A stretch of 64,000 nucleotides of DNA from an uncultured Fibrobacter sp. Lineage in GTDB: Bacteria > Fibrobacterota > Fibrobacteria > Fibrobacterales > Fibrobacteraceae. Position numbers and translations under genes: made by a program. The DNA lies in the NCBI RefSeq assembly GCF_900316465.1, contig NZ_ONDD01000018.1, positions 17,631 through 81,630 of the forward strand. The letters run 5' to 3'. This document shows, piece after piece, positions 9,450 to 18,835 of the stretch (positions within the stretch are counted from its first letter, which is position 1; each line of letters begins with the position of its first letter). Under the pieces are notes generated by a model. That model worked only from the letters and a program-made list of their open reading frames with translations. It was not told the origin of the DNA and did not search any database.

Positions 9450-10250
9450 TCAGATTTCACCCTTGAAGAATGAATCAAAATCGATATCGCTCACCATGTC
9501 GACCACAAACTCGGGTTTTTCGGTCAGTTTGTCCAAATCTTGCTGTTTGGTTTCGCCACAGAGCGGGAGCACAAAGCGACAGCCGCTGCGCTTGGCCAGT
9601 TCAAAGTCCGTATACAGGCGGTCGCCCACGAATAGGATCTCTTCGGGCTTGTACTTTTTGAGAAGGCCCGAAAGCATGGCAGGATTCGGCTTGCCAAAGC
9701 TGCGTTCCGGTTCTACGCCGTAAGCGGTCTTAAGGAGCGCCATGAAGCTTCCGATATCAGGCACGGGGCCGTTTGCATCGGGGCAGACAAAGTCGGTATG
9801 TGTGACCCAGAACGGAATCTTGCGCTGCACGCGGAACGACAGTTCGCAAAGTTCGCGGTAGTCGAAGCTGTTATGGTAAGCAATCAGCACGAGTTCCGTG
9901 TCGGCAACGTCCGGACGCAGGTTGAGTGTCGGATCTTGGGCGGCAAACCATTCCGTGACTTCGGGGTTTGCAAAGAAGAACACGTTCTTGATGCCTTCTT
10001 CGTGAATGGCATCGAGCGAAAGGTACAAAGCCGAGATAATGGCATCGTCAGCAAGCGGAAGGCCCATGACCTTGAGGCGGTTTTCGTAGAAGACCGGCGA
10101 CTTGCTGGTATTGTTGCTCAAATAGTAGACAGGCACTTGCTTGGCGACGCGGCAAACCGTCTTGACCGCCTTCGGGTAGGGGCGGCCACTCAGGTACAAG
10201 GTTCCGTCGAGGTCAAATACGACAGCTTTTATAGGGGTGCGCTTCGGCAT
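9450..10250 (-). CDS. HAD-superfamily (IIA, NagD-like) phosphatase
   Basis: 266 aa from the ATG at 10248-10250 (MPKRTPIKAV); an in-frame ATG three codons earlier is the alternative. HAD motifs are complete: motif I VVFDLDGTLY (about residues 8-17), motif II YYLSNNTS (about 43-50), the lysine in SFGKPNP and motif IV FVGDRLYTD. The cap insertion between motifs II and III is the C2a type of the NagD/PGP/NMP family. These enzymes dephosphorylate small phosphometabolites (for example 2-phosphoglycolate or nucleotides); the substrate is not predictable. It is divergent from rsmE. Confidence 0.85.
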   Translation of the reverse strand: MPKRTPIKAVVFDLDGTLYLSGRPYPKAVKTVCRVAKQVPVYYLSNNTSKSPVFYENRLKVMGLPLADDAIISALYLSLDAIHEEGIKNVFFFANPEVTEWFAAQDPTLNLRPDVADTELVLIAYHNSFDYRELCELSFRVQRKIPFWVTHTDFVCPDANGPVPDIGSFMALLKTAYGVEPERSFGKPNPAMLSGLLKKYKPEEILFVGDRLYTDFELAKRSGCRFVLPLCGETKQQDLDKLTEKPEFVVDMVSDIDFDSFFKGEI

Positions 10251-10274
10251 GTTCCTCAAAATAGCAAAAGATTC

Positions 10275-10282
10275 TATCTTTG
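10275..10282 (+). promoter_or_regulatory. Bacteroidota-like -7 box (TATCTTTG) of rsmE
   Basis: TATCTTTG matches the Bacteroides -7 consensus TAnnTTTG and ends 5 nt before the ATG of rsmE. Transcription would start at or next to the start codon, giving a leaderless mRNA. The same geometry is seen at 16726, 32327, 43084, 46755 and 51452. Confidence 0.5.
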
Positions 10283-10287
10283 GTTAC

Positions 10288-11016
10288 ATGAAGACACCCG
10301 ATAGTCGCTTTTATTGCCCGCTGATTTCGGTCGGCACCATTACCCTTGACGAGAACGAGAGTACGCACGCAGTGCGCGTGTGCAGGGCGTGCGCAGGCGA
10401 TGTTTTGCAGCTGTCCGATGGCGTGGGGCACTTCGCTGACGCAGTCATCGATGTGGCCGACGCAAAGGCCTGTGTAGTTCGGGTGGACAAAGTGATCGAG
10501 GCGGAACGCCCGCGGCCCAAGGTGTCGCTCGGGATAGCCTGTCTTAAGGACGACGCCTTGGAAGAAGTCGTATTCCATGCGGCGCAAACCGAAATCGACA
10601 AAATCATCTTCTTGCGCACGGACTTTTCGCAGGAGCCCAAGAACTCCGACTTAAAAAAGACCGTGCGCCGCGCCGAGCTCAAGAGCCTCGTGAGCCTGAA
10701 GCAATCCAAGAAAGCCTGGATGACCGCAATCGAAGGCCCCGTCGAATTCGACAAGTGGCTTGAAAGCTACAAGGGCGACTTAATTCTCTGCGACATCGAT
10801 GGAGAACGCCAACTGAACTTGAGTGGCGACGGCTCGGGCGCAAATGAGAATGATGCGCCCATCACCCTGCTCGTCGGCCCCGAAGGCGGATTCTCGCCGC
10901 GCGAGATAGAAGCGATAAAGACCTTCCAGAACGGGAAGGTCCACTTACTGAATTTGGGCAATACGCGCTTGCGTGCACGCACTGCCGCGATTATTGCGCT
11001 AGGAAAAATCCTCTAA
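10288..11016 (+). CDS. rsmE: 16S rRNA (uracil-1498-N3)-methyltransferase RsmE
   Basis: 242 aa from the ATG at 10288 (MKTPDSRFYCP). RsmE is a SPOUT (alpha/beta-knot) enzyme that methylates U1498 of 16S rRNA. The C-terminal knot is diagnostic: LLVGPEGGFSPREIE, then LLNLGNTRLRARTAAI, matching the family patterns GPEGGxxxxE and LGxRxLRxETA, with Arg in place of the usual Glu before TA. The N-terminal PUA-like domain covers about residues 1-75. There is no SD; a -7 box lies directly upstream. It is the only gene on the plus strand here. Confidence 0.9.
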   Translation: MKTPDSRFYCPLISVGTITLDENESTHAVRVCRACAGDVLQLSDGVGHFADAVIDVADAKACVVRVDKVIEAERPRPKVSLGIACLKDDALEEVVFHAAQTEIDKIIFLRTDFSQEPKNSDLKKTVRRAELKSLVSLKQSKKAWMTAIEGPVEFDKWLESYKGDLILCDIDGERQLNLSGDGSGANENDAPITLLVGPEGGFSPREIEAIKTFQNGKVHLLNLGNTRLRARTAAIIALGKIL

Positions 11017-11046
11017 AGATTCCGGGTCAAAGCCCGGAATGACAAA

Positions 11047-13830
11047 TCAACGAACTGTAACCACTTTCACTTGACCCGCGACCCGGACCAAGTAGCGACC
11101 GGAACGCACGACATTCAGGCTCACGCTTGAGCCACTTGCGTAACCGCGCTGCAAGAGCCTTCCCTGCATATCCAGGAGGGCGTAGGCCTCGCCCGCTTGC
11201 ATTCCCGAGATTTCAACCATGCGGCCAACGCTGCGAACGTTCACAAGGGACACCGCGCGAGAAACGACCGGCGAAGTCTTGCCGGATTCGCTGGAAGAAC
11301 TGGATTCCACCACCGAGGAACTACTCGAACTGGGTTCAGACGGAGTCACGATAAATTGTTCTGCATAGGCTTCCACAACATCCTTTTTGAAATTCGGATA
11401 CGGATCGCCTGCAGCTTGGGTCCATCCTTCGCCGTTAACGTCACCTTTAGCGTAATCATGCAATTTTTTAGCAAGAGACAAGTCTGCAAACGCATCTGCC
11501 GTTGCTGCCGAGCCGCCATTCTTTGAAGGCACAGATTCAAAGAAGAACACATTATCTGCCGTCAACTTATAATTTTTGTTAGTCTCTGCAACAAGCGCGT
11601 CCGAATAGGAATCCGGCAAAAGAGTTCCTTTATTGAACACATTCGTCAAAACGATGGGATTAGACGATTGGGATACAATTCCACCCACAGATCGAGTCTT
11701 TGCAGTCACATCTCCAGCGTTATAGGCGTTCTGAATGGTTGTCGATGTATATTGGTTCGCGATTAATCCACCAGCAACTGCGCCCCTTGACGCATTGACT
11801 AGTCCGTCATTATAAACATACGCCATGAACGTACGAGAATCATCACCACCCGTCACTTCGCCCACCAAGCCGCCAACAGTCGAACCTCCTTGAACAAGAC
11901 CCGAATGATACGCGTTCACAATGAATGCCTTGGCATCTTCAATACTGCCAACAAGGCCTCCCACATAACTACCCCCACCAACGTGACCCTTATGATAAGC
12001 ATTTACAAGATACAAAAGCGATTGCTTTTCAGAGTCTGCATTGAAGGCTCCAATCAGCCCACCAATATCAGTGTTCCAAGAATTAATGACGCATTCGCTA
12101 TAGACATTGTACACATACAAATTAGTCCCACTAGCAGATTGTCCTACAAGACTTCCTGACTTTCTTCTTCCTTCAAAATAGGAATCCTTTATTCCCAAAT
12201 TCTTAATAACCACCTCATCCGAGACATCGTTTTCTTCACCAACGGAAGCGAAAAGTCCCGCATTTGGATTACCATCATTCCCCACAAAAATCAAACCCGA
12301 AATAGAGTGCCCTTGGCCATCGAATGTTCCCTTAAACTTTTGAATGGGAGTCCAAGCACAGAACTTCGAGGAATCTGCAGTATTGAGCGAATCACCGACA
12401 ACCACCTTCTTGTTATCCACAAGGTCTGCCGTTAATTTGACACATGTATTTTTAGAATATTGCTGTCGATTATACAGATTGGCAAAATAATACAGTTCGT
12501 CAATCAACGCGATTTCATAACAATTGTTGACGAATTTGGGAATATGCCACCACTTAGCGTAAAACGTTTTATCACCAGTAGCGTCTTTTGGAATCGTCGT
12601 CGTTGACTTACCGTAAAAATTTTCATTATCATACCACCCCGCAAATTCATAATCTTTACGTTCGGGTAAGGGAAGCGAGCTTTCAATTCCTTCAATATAC
12701 TGTTTACTATACGTCACCGTATCAGCGTCATAGGTAATCAAGTGCAAAGCGGACAACTTGAGAGATGGGCCACCATCGATTTTCCCCGATAGAGTCGGAT
12801 ATTCATCTGTGCCAACATTTTGTCCCCACACGCTTCCATCCACATTTCCACTTTTAAAAAGATGCAGGACACGAGCAATGGTTCCGTCTTCAACCTGTTC
12901 GTCGTAAAATTCATGAACGCCTTCGGGGGGTGTTTCACTAAAAAACACCATATGCATACGGAAAACATTACTGTACTTAACGTAAGAATTTTCCGTTTTA
13001 CCTACAAGGTTATAAACGCCATTCCATTGATCGCTAGGTGTATATCTAGAGAGCGCATAGCTGTTTTCGACATATACATTTGCATTTGTTGCAGTACCAA
13101 CGAGAGCCGCTTCCGCTGCATCAGAGAAGTTGTTTTGGCAGTACGAATTAAAAATCCTTACCGTACCAGTAGTTCCCGCAACCAAGCCCGCATTGGTTCC
13201 TGCACCATAGAAATGCCCCTCAACATGAGACTCTTTAATAGTCAGCCATCCACCTTGGTGCAAACCGACCAAGCCGCCTCTGTACCCTCTGACATCCTCT
13301 TCTAATCTAAGTACTCCAATGGAGATTTCTACATCACAATTTTCAACAACAACTTCATTGCTCAGCGAATCTATTTTGCCAATTAAACCGCCACCATTAT
13401 CTATATCAAAAAAGTTCACCCCTTTTAAAGTCAAATTCTTGATACGCACTGGCGACAGAGAATTTCTACTGGAAACAACACCAAAGAGGCCCGCATTTGG
13501 CAAAGCAGGTACTTCGTTCGTTGTCGAATTACCAAGGGCAAGTCCCTCAATAGTATGACCTTGGCCATCAAAAGACCCGCTAAAAAATGAAATGGGTTCC
13601 CATTTGACGGTACCGTCTTCTTGGCCAGGTTTATTCACTATAATGTTGGCAGTGAGCTTACCACATTCGTCATGCGTCGCAGAGGTATTCACAATATCGG
13701 CAAAGCCGAAAAGTTCTTCGACAGTAGAAATGGCGTAGCAGCCGTCGGCATCTTTCGACGGCGTTTCTGGCGTAATAGCCGCTCCTGCAAATGCAGCTGC
13801 GGCAAGAGCTAAAACCCAAAATCTTTTCAT
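11047..13830 (-). CDS. Secreted GLUG-repeat adhesin-like protein with T9SS C-terminal sorting domain
   Basis: 927 aa with a strong SD (AAGGAGGAG) and a signal peptide (about residues 1-17). Two large blocks (about 20-355 and 430-815) are made of GLUG-like repeats, with recurrent elements such as FSGSFDGQGHTIEGL, NAGLFG and VGGLVG. These are predicted to form a right-handed beta-helix. Between them lies a Listeria-Bacteroides (InlB B-type) repeat at about 365-428 (YEFAGWYDNENFYG). A poly-serine linker (about 832-848) leads to a roughly 70-residue domain ending RSGRYLVRVAGQVKVVTV, which fits a type A T9SS sorting signal. A role in surface adhesion is inferred from family knowledge; no catalytic site is seen. 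Confidence 0.8.
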   Translation of the reverse strand: MKRFWVLALAAAAFAGAAITPETPSKDADGCYAISTVEELFGFADIVNTSATHDECGKLTANIIVNKPGQEDGTVKWEPISFFSGSFDGQGHTIEGLALGNSTTNEVPALPNAGLFGVVSSRNSLSPVRIKNLTLKGVNFFDIDNGGGLIGKIDSLSNEVVVENCDVEISIGVLRLEEDVRGYRGGLVGLHQGGWLTIKESHVEGHFYGAGTNAGLVAGTTGTVRIFNSYCQNNFSDAAEAALVGTATNANVYVENSYALSRYTPSDQWNGVYNLVGKTENSYVKYSNVFRMHMVFFSETPPEGVHEFYDEQVEDGTIARVLHLFKSGNVDGSVWGQNVGTDEYPTLSGKIDGGPSLKLSALHLITYDADTVTYSKQYIEGIESSLPLPERKDYEFAGWYDNENFYGKSTTTIPKDATGDKTFYAKWWHIPKFVNNCYEIALIDELYYFANLYNRQQYSKNTCVKLTADLVDNKKVVVGDSLNTADSSKFCAWTPIQKFKGTFDGQGHSISGLIFVGNDGNPNAGLFASVGEENDVSDEVVIKNLGIKDSYFEGRRKSGSLVGQSASGTNLYVYNVYSECVINSWNTDIGGLIGAFNADSEKQSLLYLVNAYHKGHVGGGSYVGGLVGSIEDAKAFIVNAYHSGLVQGGSTVGGLVGEVTGGDDSRTFMAYVYNDGLVNASRGAVAGGLIANQYTSTTIQNAYNAGDVTAKTRSVGGIVSQSSNPIVLTNVFNKGTLLPDSYSDALVAETNKNYKLTADNVFFFESVPSKNGGSAATADAFADLSLAKKLHDYAKGDVNGEGWTQAAGDPYPNFKKDVVEAYAEQFIVTPSEPSSSSSSVVESSSSSESGKTSPVVSRAVSLVNVRSVGRMVEISGMQAGEAYALLDMQGRLLQRGYASGSSVSLNVVRSGRYLVRVAGQVKVVTVR

Positions 13831-13926
13831 GTTCTCCTCCTTAAAAATTCACCCCACTCTTGGCCAAGAATTTTCTTCTCAGGCAGGAACAGGAAATCGC
13901 GCATCAAGTAAATGCGCGATGACAAA

Positions 13927-15111
13927 CTACAAAGTCACTTTGACTTTTTCGCGCATGGCCATGACCTGGGCCTTGGCTTCTTCCACCGTATTGCGGCGAG
14001 CAAGCAGCACGCCCAAGCGACGGTGGCCCTTGAGTTCGGGCTTGCCGAACAGGCGAAGCGCGGTGTCAGGTTCTGCAAGCACTTCTTCGAGGCCGCCAAA
14101 CTTCACGTGGTCGGAATTGCCGTCGACCACGATGGCCTTCGAGGCACTCGGGCCGTGGAAAGCAATGTTCGGAATAGGCAGGCCGAGAATGGCGCGGGCA
14201 TGCAGCGCAAATTCAGAAAGATCCTGGCTGATGAGTGTCACCATGCCGGTATCGTGCGGGCGCGGAGAGACTTCGCTGAACAGGACTTCGTCCTTGCACA
14301 CAAAGAGTTCTACGCCAAAGATGCCACGACCGCCGAGAGCGTCGGTGACCTTCTTTGCAATCACCTTGGCCTGTTCCAGCAGTTCCGGCTTCATCGACTG
14401 CGGCTGCCAAGATTCCTGGTAGTCGCCGCCCACCTGGTGGTGGCCGATCGGTTCCAGGAAGCTCGTGCCCGCCACATGGCGAACCGTGAGCAATGTAATT
14501 TCGTAATCGAACGGCACAAAGCCTTCCACGATCACGCGGCTAGCGTGGCCCGTGCGGCCTTCGTGCTGAGAAATGTCCCAAGACTTCTGGATGTCTGCTT
14601 CGGTCTTGATGACGCTCTGGCCGTGGCCCGAGGAACTCATGACCGGCTTGATCACGCACGGAATGCCGATTTCCTTGACGGCAGCCTTGAAGTCTTCAAA
14701 ATTGTCGGCGAAACGGTACGGGCTCGTCTTGATGCCGAGTTCTTCGGCGGCCAGACGGCGAATTCCTTCGCGGTTCATGGTAAGCTTGGTGGCCTTGGCC
14801 GTCGGAATGACGTTGTAGCCTTCTTTTTCGAGTTCCACGAGCGTGTCGGTCGCAATGGCTTCGACTTCGGGAACAATGTAGTCCGGCTTTTCAAGTTCAA
14901 TCACGCGGCGGAGTTCGGCACCGTCGAGCATGTTAATCACGTGACTGCGGTGAGCCACCTGCATGCCAGGAGCATTGGCATAACGGTCTACGGCAATGAC
15001 TTCGACGCCGAGACGCATCATTTCGATGATAACTTCTTTACCCAGTTCGCCGGCCCCGCAAAAGAGGACCTTGGTTGCACTAGAACTTAGAGGTGTACCG
15101 ATTTCTGCCAT
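13927..15111 (-). CDS. purT: Formate-dependent phosphoribosylglycinamide formyltransferase PurT
   Basis: 394 aa, the usual length of the family, starting at the ATG at 15109-15111 with AAGGAG 7 nt upstream. It is an ATP-grasp enzyme that uses formate and ATP to formylate GAR in purine synthesis. Visible signatures are the N-terminal [24 protein letters not shown], the ATP-grasp loop [14 protein letters not shown], the GAR/formate-site region [19 protein letters not shown] and the metal site [16 protein letters not shown]. It stands alone, not in a pur operon. The formate route fits an anaerobe with a high formate flux. Confidence 0.95.
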   Translation of the reverse strand: MAEIGTPLSSSATKVLFCGAGELGKEVIIEMMRLGVEVIAVDRYANAPGMQVAHRSHVINMLDGAELRRVIELEKPDYIVPEVEAIATDTLVELEKEGYNVIPTAKATKLTMNREGIRRLAAEELGIKTSPYRFADNFEDFKAAVKEIGIPCVIKPVMSSSGHGQSVIKTEADIQKSWDISQHEGRTGHASRVIVEGFVPFDYEITLLTVRHVAGTSFLEPIGHHQVGGDYQESWQPQSMKPELLEQAKVIAKKVTDALGGRGIFGVELFVCKDEVLFSEVSPRPHDTGMVTLISQDLSEFALHARAILGLPIPNIAFHGPSASKAIVVDGNSDHVKFGGLEEVLAEPDTALRLFGKPELKGHRRLGVLLARRNTVEEAKAQVMAMREKVKVTL

Positions 15112-15167
15112 AAAATACTCCTTGGTTTACAGGAATAATATAGGTATTAGACGCGGGCCCGATTTAA

Positions 15168-16721
15168 CTAGAACTTCGTATCGACCGGATTAAAGGTCAT
15201 CTTGATGCCAGAACGGATCCAGCCATCCTTGCCATCTTCGTGCTTGTCGTGCGCCAAATTCTCATAGCTGCGGAATCCACCGCCGAGGTAGAAACCAAGC
15301 CAGCTGTTATACTGCATGGAATAGAGGGCATCGACCAGCGCCTGCGATTCCTTTACGCCAGACGGGGCCTTATCTTCTTGAATGGCGACATCGTAGTCAG
15401 TATAAAGTTCCTTGTCTCCCTGCTGCAACCAGGCGAGCGTCACTTTCAGGTTATGTCTCCCCCATTTCCAGCCGAGGTCGAGCCACATGTCCAAAGCGTC
15501 GGAACCGCGACGGTAACCGATCGGGTAATCCACAAAGTACATGTCGGCGTAATCGGGATCATCCTGTTCGCGGTAATTGCTGCGGTAAAGGCGACGGCTC
15601 GAATATTCCAGCAGCGGGAGGCGGCCATTGTTATGCAACGGGTCGGTGCGAACTACATCGAAGCGCCAGGAGAATGTTCCGTAACGGCGCGTCGGAATTT
15701 CTTGGTAGTAGCCCGCCATAAAGCTGATCATGCTGCGGTTCGTGCCCTTGTCGTCATCTTCGCCTACAGGGCTATTGATGTCTTCCATGTTGATTTGGCC
15801 ATAGAACTTGGAAGTACGAATCGGAGTGAAGCCGAGTTCAAACGTGGTCACGGCCTTGGTGTAACCGCCCGCAAAATTGTTGTGCAGGAACATGAACGGA
15901 TTCATGGAGCGGAATTCCAATTCCTTGCCGCCAACCATGCTTTCTTCAATCACATAAGTCCAAAAGTGCGACGTTTCGACACCGATGCGGTGGTACACGA
16001 GATTCTTCACGTTGTCATCGTAAATGCGGTCGCGCTGGTTGGCTGCCTGCTTGCTGTGTTCCGGGCACTTCTGTTCTGCCGCTTCGGAGCCCTTCGGGTA
16101 AACACAGCCCGTTTCGTCTGCAGCACCCGGGATATCGTCAAAGAGCCAAGCGTTCAGCGAGCTCACCAAGAAGTCATAACGGAAAATACCGGCCTTGAAC
16201 TTCCAGTGCAAACCATCGTGGTAAGGGGTTCCACCCAAAGCGAGATCATTCGGGGAAACTTTGAGATCGGGGTCAAAGCGACCCAACTGCACATAGCCCA
16301 CCGGGTTGTTCCACAAGGCATAGGCGTTAATAGGCACGCCAATATCCAGTTCGCTCGGCTTGTAAGTAAAGTTTGTCTTGAGGTCGCTATCGTACCAGGC
16401 TTCGATATCTTTGCGCAGTGGCGCTTCCATCAAGAAATGGAAGTTGCCATAGCCCGCACGAAAGCTAAGCGTAAAGAAAGGTTCAATATGTTCTTCGTAG
16501 CTGCGACCGTTTTCGAGAGGCACACGAAGCCCACGCCAATTGTTGCCATAATACTCGGCCGTATCGACAGCGAACGTCGGATCCGTCGGGCCACCGTTAA
16601 ACCCGAAATTAAAATCCGTACCAATCTGGAAATAGCCCTTGTACGCCACAGAATCCGAAGATTCCGCAAAAGCAACGGACATCAAACAGCCTAAAGACAA
16701 CAAAAGAGTACGAATTCGCAT
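15168..16721 (-). CDS. Outer-membrane beta-barrel protein, unknown function
   Basis: 517 aa from the ATG at 16719-16721 (MRIRTLLLSLGCLMSVAFA signal peptide). An upstream in-frame ATG would add eight residues and lie in the promoter. The mature protein is rich in aromatic alternating strands (YKGYFQIGTDFNFGF, WRFDVVRTD, WLGFYLGGGFRSY) and ends with a strand closing in F, as expected for a porin-like barrel. A cysteine-containing loop lies at about 205-235. It has no recognised family; possibilities are a Wzi-like or carbohydrate-related barrel. A TACATTTA box ends 4 nt before the ATG, so the mRNA is probably leaderless. Confidence 0.7.
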   Translation of the reverse strand: MRIRTLLLSLGCLMSVAFAESSDSVAYKGYFQIGTDFNFGFNGGPTDPTFAVDTAEYYGNNWRGLRVPLENGRSYEEHIEPFFTLSFRAGYGNFHFLMEAPLRKDIEAWYDSDLKTNFTYKPSELDIGVPINAYALWNNPVGYVQLGRFDPDLKVSPNDLALGGTPYHDGLHWKFKAGIFRYDFLVSSLNAWLFDDIPGAADETGCVYPKGSEAAEQKCPEHSKQAANQRDRIYDDNVKNLVYHRIGVETSHFWTYVIEESMVGGKELEFRSMNPFMFLHNNFAGGYTKAVTTFELGFTPIRTSKFYGQINMEDINSPVGEDDDKGTNRSMISFMAGYYQEIPTRRYGTFSWRFDVVRTDPLHNNGRLPLLEYSSRRLYRSNYREQDDPDYADMYFVDYPIGYRRGSDALDMWLDLGWKWGRHNLKVTLAWLQQGDKELYTDYDVAIQEDKAPSGVKESQALVDALYSMQYNSWLGFYLGGGFRSYENLAHDKHEDGKDGWIRSGIKMTFNPVDTKF

Positions 16722-16725
16722 AGAA

Positions 16726-16733
16726 TAAATGTA
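16726..16733 (-). promoter_or_regulatory. -7-type box (TACATTTA) of the outer-membrane protein gene
   Basis: On the minus strand TACATTTA, one base off the TAnnTTTG consensus, ends 4 nt before the ATG at 16721. Confidence 0.45.
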
Positions 16734-16779
16734 TAAAAAATTCACTAGTCCTCAAACTACAGAAACCGACCGGGCCTAA

Positions 16780-16991
16780 TTACGTGAGCGGTAAAGCCAC
16801 AGGCGTTAAGCCGAGGCGACCGCGAGAGCGAGGCGAAGTCACATTTTCATGAACGCAACAGAGCCGAGCGGTATATATAGAGCGTTGCGGTATATATAGA
16901 TTACGTGAGCCGGAACGACCAAACGTAAGTTGGTCGTGAAGGCGAGAGCGAGGCGATATCACATTTTCATGAATGCTTTAGAGCCGAGCGG
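16780..16991. repeat. Two-copy direct repeat downstream of ftsZ
   Basis: Copy 1 is 16780-16871 and copy 2 is 16901-16991. They share TTACGTGAGC at one end, a GCGAGAGCGAGGCGA block, TCACATTTTCATGAA and the end GAGCCGAGCGG. The centres differ but both can form a hairpin. Copy 2 has an 8-bp stem, ACGACCAA / TTGGTCGT; copy 1 has a short GGC/GCC stem. Between the copies a 13-bp unit, GCGGTATATATAG, occurs twice (16868-16880 and 16887-16899). No reading frame is supported here. Confidence 0.75.
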
Positions 16992-17159
16992 ACACAATAA
17001 GGATCACCCAGGCAGGGAGACCCAGGTGACCCTTTTGTGTTGTGGTGAGTGCGCACTCGCGCACTCGTTGTGTGTGTGTTTAATTCTTGGGGAATTCAGC
17101 AAAACCCACCGGGGCTTTCGCCACGGAACAGACCTTGCTGATTCTTTCAGCAAGACTCA
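16992..17159. other. Non-coding hairpin-rich region at the 3' end of ftsZ
   Basis: No gene is visible. Successive inverted repeats are AAGG(A)TCACC / GGTGA(C)CCTT around 17000-17036, the 12-bp palindrome GAGTGCGCACTC at 17047-17058, a GGC-GAAA-GCC hairpin near 17111-17122 (minus strand) and CTTGCTGA / TCAGCAAG (5-nt loop) at 17134-17154, directly after the ftsZ stop. The last probably ends or stabilises the dcw transcript. None has a long U tract, so termination here is not certain. Confidence 0.5.
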
Positions 17160-18800
17160 TTAGAAGTTGTTTGCGTTCATGTTCCTGTTACGCAGGTAAG
17201 CAGGCAGGCTGAAGTCGATTGCAGACGGAGCGGCAGCAACCGGTTCTTCAACAACTTCCTGACGCGTTGCAGCCGGGCGTTCCATAGTCACGGTAGCGCC
17301 ATTGGCAGCATTGCGAGCGTAAGCAGGCATGTCGTACTGAGCTTCGTAAGACGGAGCTTCATAAGCCGGAACACCACCATTCATGCGGTCTTCTTCGGCA
17401 ACGGCAGACATTTCAGAAGTTTCGGAGCCCTGGGGCACCACTTCTTCTTCGGCAGGAGTCGTTGCGTCAAAAGCCGGATCCTTGAAGAAGGCGCCTTCGA
17501 TTGCACGCTGAACACCCGTTTCAGTCAGAGACGGAAGAGAAGAGGTCATAGCAGCCGGAGCCTGCTGGGCAGCCATGTACTGCGGGCGGGTAAACATTTC
17601 CGAGGATTCGGGCTTAACAGTCTGGAAATCAAACACGTTGAAACCGGTCGGACGCGGAGTAGCCTGCTGGATGCCAGCCGGAGCGGCAGGAGCCTGCTGA
17701 ACCGGAGCGGACTGCTGAATGGTCTGCTGCGGAACCGTGAAGTTACCGAAGCCAAAACCAGCAGAGCTGACCTTGGGCTGGTTCACGGCAGTGCCACCGC
17801 AACCAGTTGCGATAATGGTAATGCAAACCTTGTCGCCGAGAGCCGGGTCAGTGATATCGCCGATGATGATGTTCGGGTTACCTTCTTCGCCGACCTTTTC
17901 GTAAATGTGATCCATAGCTTCGCTATGTTCGAGCAAGGAGTAGTTTTCACCGTGAGCAACGTTCACGAGCACGCCAGAAGCGCCTTCGATGTTGATGTCT
18001 TCGAGAAGCGGAGAGGCAAGAGCCATGTCAGCAGCCATGATACCGCGGTTTTCGCCCTGAGCGTAACCCGTACCCATGAGAGCAGAACCACCCTTGAGCA
18101 TAACCTTGCGGATATCGGCAAAGTCAACGTGCACGAGGCCGTGACGGAACATAATGCCGCAAATGCTCTGGACTGCGTTACCGAGGATTTCGTCAGCCAT
18201 CTTGAAAGCTTCATCCATAGTAGCCTTCTGGTTGGAGGCCTGGAGGAGCGTGAGGAGCTTCTTGTTTTCGACAACGATGATGGTGTCGACAGCAGCGCGG
18301 AGAGCGTTAATGCCTTCCTGTGCGATAGAGGAACGTGCGTTACCTTCGAAACGGAACGGCTTGGTCACCACGGCAACCGTGAGAATGCCAAGTTCGCGGG
18401 CAATGTTTGCCACCACCGGAGCAGCACCCGTACCCGTACCACCGCCCATACCGGCGGTCACGAACACCATGTCAGCGCCCTTCATGGCTTCCCTGATGTC
18501 GTCAAGGTTTTCTTCGGCTGCCTTACGGCCAATTTCGGGGTCCATACCAGCACCCAAGTTTCTGGTGGTCTTTTCGCCAATCAGAATCTTGTGGTCAGCA
18601 AGGCTCAAGTCCAAAGCCATTGCGTCGGTATTGATGGAATAGTATTCCACACCATCAATGTTCATACGCTTCATGCGGTTCACTGTGTTGCCGCCTGCGC
18701 CGCCGACGCCGAACACTTTGACCTTAGCGTTGTTGAAGGATGGTTCCTCGCCCATAACGCGAGACTTTACCTCGAAGTTGAAGTTATCGATTTCACTCAT
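17160..18800 (-). CDS. ftsZ: Cell division GTPase FtsZ
   Basis: 546 aa with SD GGGAG 8 nt before the ATG at 18798-18800. The tubulin-like GTPase core covers about residues 25-335, with VFGVGGAGGN near the start, the tubulin signature GGGTGTGA at about 122-129 and the T7/synergy region NVDFADI-like stretch HVDFADIRKVM. It is longer than most FtsZ (about 380-400 aa) because a linker of nearly 200 residues, rich in Gln, Pro, Ala and Glu, separates the core from the C-terminal peptide (IDFSLPAYLRNR, about 528-539) that binds FtsA. It is the last gene of the dcw operon, 35 nt after ftsA. Confidence 0.98.
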   Translation of the reverse strand: MSEIDNFNFEVKSRVMGEEPSFNNAKVKVFGVGGAGGNTVNRMKRMNIDGVEYYSINTDAMALDLSLADHKILIGEKTTRNLGAGMDPEIGRKAAEENLDDIREAMKGADMVFVTAGMGGGTGTGAAPVVANIARELGILTVAVVTKPFRFEGNARSSIAQEGINALRAAVDTIIVVENKKLLTLLQASNQKATMDEAFKMADEILGNAVQSICGIMFRHGLVHVDFADIRKVMLKGGSALMGTGYAQGENRGIMAADMALASPLLEDINIEGASGVLVNVAHGENYSLLEHSEAMDHIYEKVGEEGNPNIIIGDITDPALGDKVCITIIATGCGGTAVNQPKVSSAGFGFGNFTVPQQTIQQSAPVQQAPAAPAGIQQATPRPTGFNVFDFQTVKPESSEMFTRPQYMAAQQAPAAMTSSLPSLTETGVQRAIEGAFFKDPAFDATTPAEEEVVPQGSETSEMSAVAEEDRMNGGVPAYEAPSYEAQYDMPAYARNAANGATVTMERPAATRQEVVEEPVAAAPSAIDFSLPAYLRNRNMNANNF

Positions 18801-18835
18801 GTGTTTATCTCCCTGATGTTGAGTGTTGGTGTTTG

